The translations under genes were made by a program, and so were the position numbers. A stretch of 13,947 bases of DNA. Source: Ilumatobacteraceae bacterium. GTDB lineage: Bacteria; Actinomycetota; Acidimicrobiia; Acidimicrobiales; Ilumatobacteraceae. Below, piece by piece: positions 13,687 to 13,947 of the stretch (its first letter is position 1; every line of letters begins with the position of its first letter). The notes beneath the pieces are model-generated. The model was not told the origin of the DNA and did no database searches. It saw nothing but the letters and a program-made list of their open reading frames with translations. The stretch spans positions 1 through 13,947 of the forward strand of contig JALRGJ010000019.1 in assembly GCA_023253435.1 (NCBI GenBank), given 5' to 3'.

Positions 13687-13947
13687 ATGAAATTACGTGA
13701 ACTCAGCCGGGGTGAGACAAGCATTCAGGCTGTTCTACTCATTCCGGTTGTTTTCACTGTCTATTTTTTAGGTGCGCAAGCGGCAGCATTTTTTCACGCC
13801 GCTCATATTGCTCAACTCGCAGCCGAACAAGGAGCTCAAGTTGCAGCGACGGCGGGGACCTTTACTGAAAACGTGGTTCCTGCGCTGAATCGAATGGAGA
13901 GTGTGGTGGCGGAGTTGGGAGCCTCAATGTCGAATGAGCCAATTGTC
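13687..13947 (+). CDS. TadE-like minor pseudopilin (partial, cut by window end)
   Basis: An open frame of 87 codons from the ATG at 13687 runs through the right edge with no stop. A short leader MKLRELSRG is followed by ETSIQAVLLIPVVFTVYFLG (10-29), which matches the TadE-type N-terminal helix: RG cleavage site, then a small residue, a polar residue and hydrophobic LLxPV. It continues AAFFHAAHIAQLAAEQGAQV (33-52), typical of TadE/TadF proteins. Gln, not Glu, is at position 5 after the presumed cut. It starts 2 bp after the pilin stop, so it is translated as part of the operon. Its full length and C-terminal domain lie outside the window. Confidence 0.75.
   Translation, partial: MKLRELSRGETSIQAVLLIPVVFTVYFLGAQAAAFFHAAHIAQLAAEQGAQVAATAGTFTENVVPALNRMESVVAELGASMSNEPIV

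Noticed and set aside
1..13947. CRISPR arrays, tRNA/rRNA genes, transposases, phage or toxin-antitoxin modules
   Set aside because: No direct-repeat array, cloverleaf with a recognisable T-loop, or relevant protein motif was found. The small HTH gene pairs with a ligand-binding-fold protein rather than a toxin.

Overview
The window looks like a gene-dense chromosomal segment of a Gram-positive actinobacterium (Actinomycetota) with moderate, not high, GC. Support comes from family resemblance: a type I pantothenate kinase of the actinobacterial kind, a methionine aminopeptidase with an N-terminal SEC-C zinc motif, a Tad pilus operon with no secretin gene in view, and SipW-type export of TasA-like proteins. 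The genome appears streamlined. Stop/start overlaps (ATGA or GTGA) are common, and three convergent gene pairs end within 3 bp of each other or overlap. GC content and compactness recall planktonic lineages, but the order cannot be fixed from the sequence alone. No rRNA, tRNA, CRISPR array, transposase or phage gene was seen.

Layout. (1) 1-626, minus strand: oligoribonuclease (orn), followed by the first 24 codons of a downstream gene that overlaps its stop. (2) 723-1166, plus: dUTPase (dut). (3) 1169-3231, minus: a two-gene acyl-CoA cassette, a crotonase followed by a class III CoA-transferase. (4) 3415-5792, plus: a three-gene export cassette made of a SipW-like signal peptidase, a TasA/camelysin-like secreted protein, and a larger secreted protein with an FN3-like domain and an unassigned beta-rich domain. 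(5) 5785-7038, minus: M20 amidohydrolase, divergent from a Nudix hydrolase (7061-7585, plus). (6) 7636-8231, plus: a thiamine-binding-like protein translationally coupled to a small HTH_22 protein. (7) 8235-10167, minus: map then coaA. (8) 10289 to the right edge, plus: a Tad/Flp pilus operon (CpaB-like, CpaF/TadA, TadB, TadC, a small Flp-like pilin, and a TadE-like pseudopilin cut by the window end).

How they work together. Two surface-structure systems lie within 10 kb. In the first, the signal peptidase probably matures its two neighbours, which share its characteristic signal type, to build a fibre or adhesin layer. In the second, the CpaF ATPase and the TadB/TadC platform would assemble a thin pilus from the small subunits. 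The rest is housekeeping (RNA turnover, dUTP removal, CoA synthesis, N-terminal methionine removal) plus small catabolic and regulatory units. The least explained parts are the third protein of the SipW cassette and the thiamine-binding-like/HTH pair.
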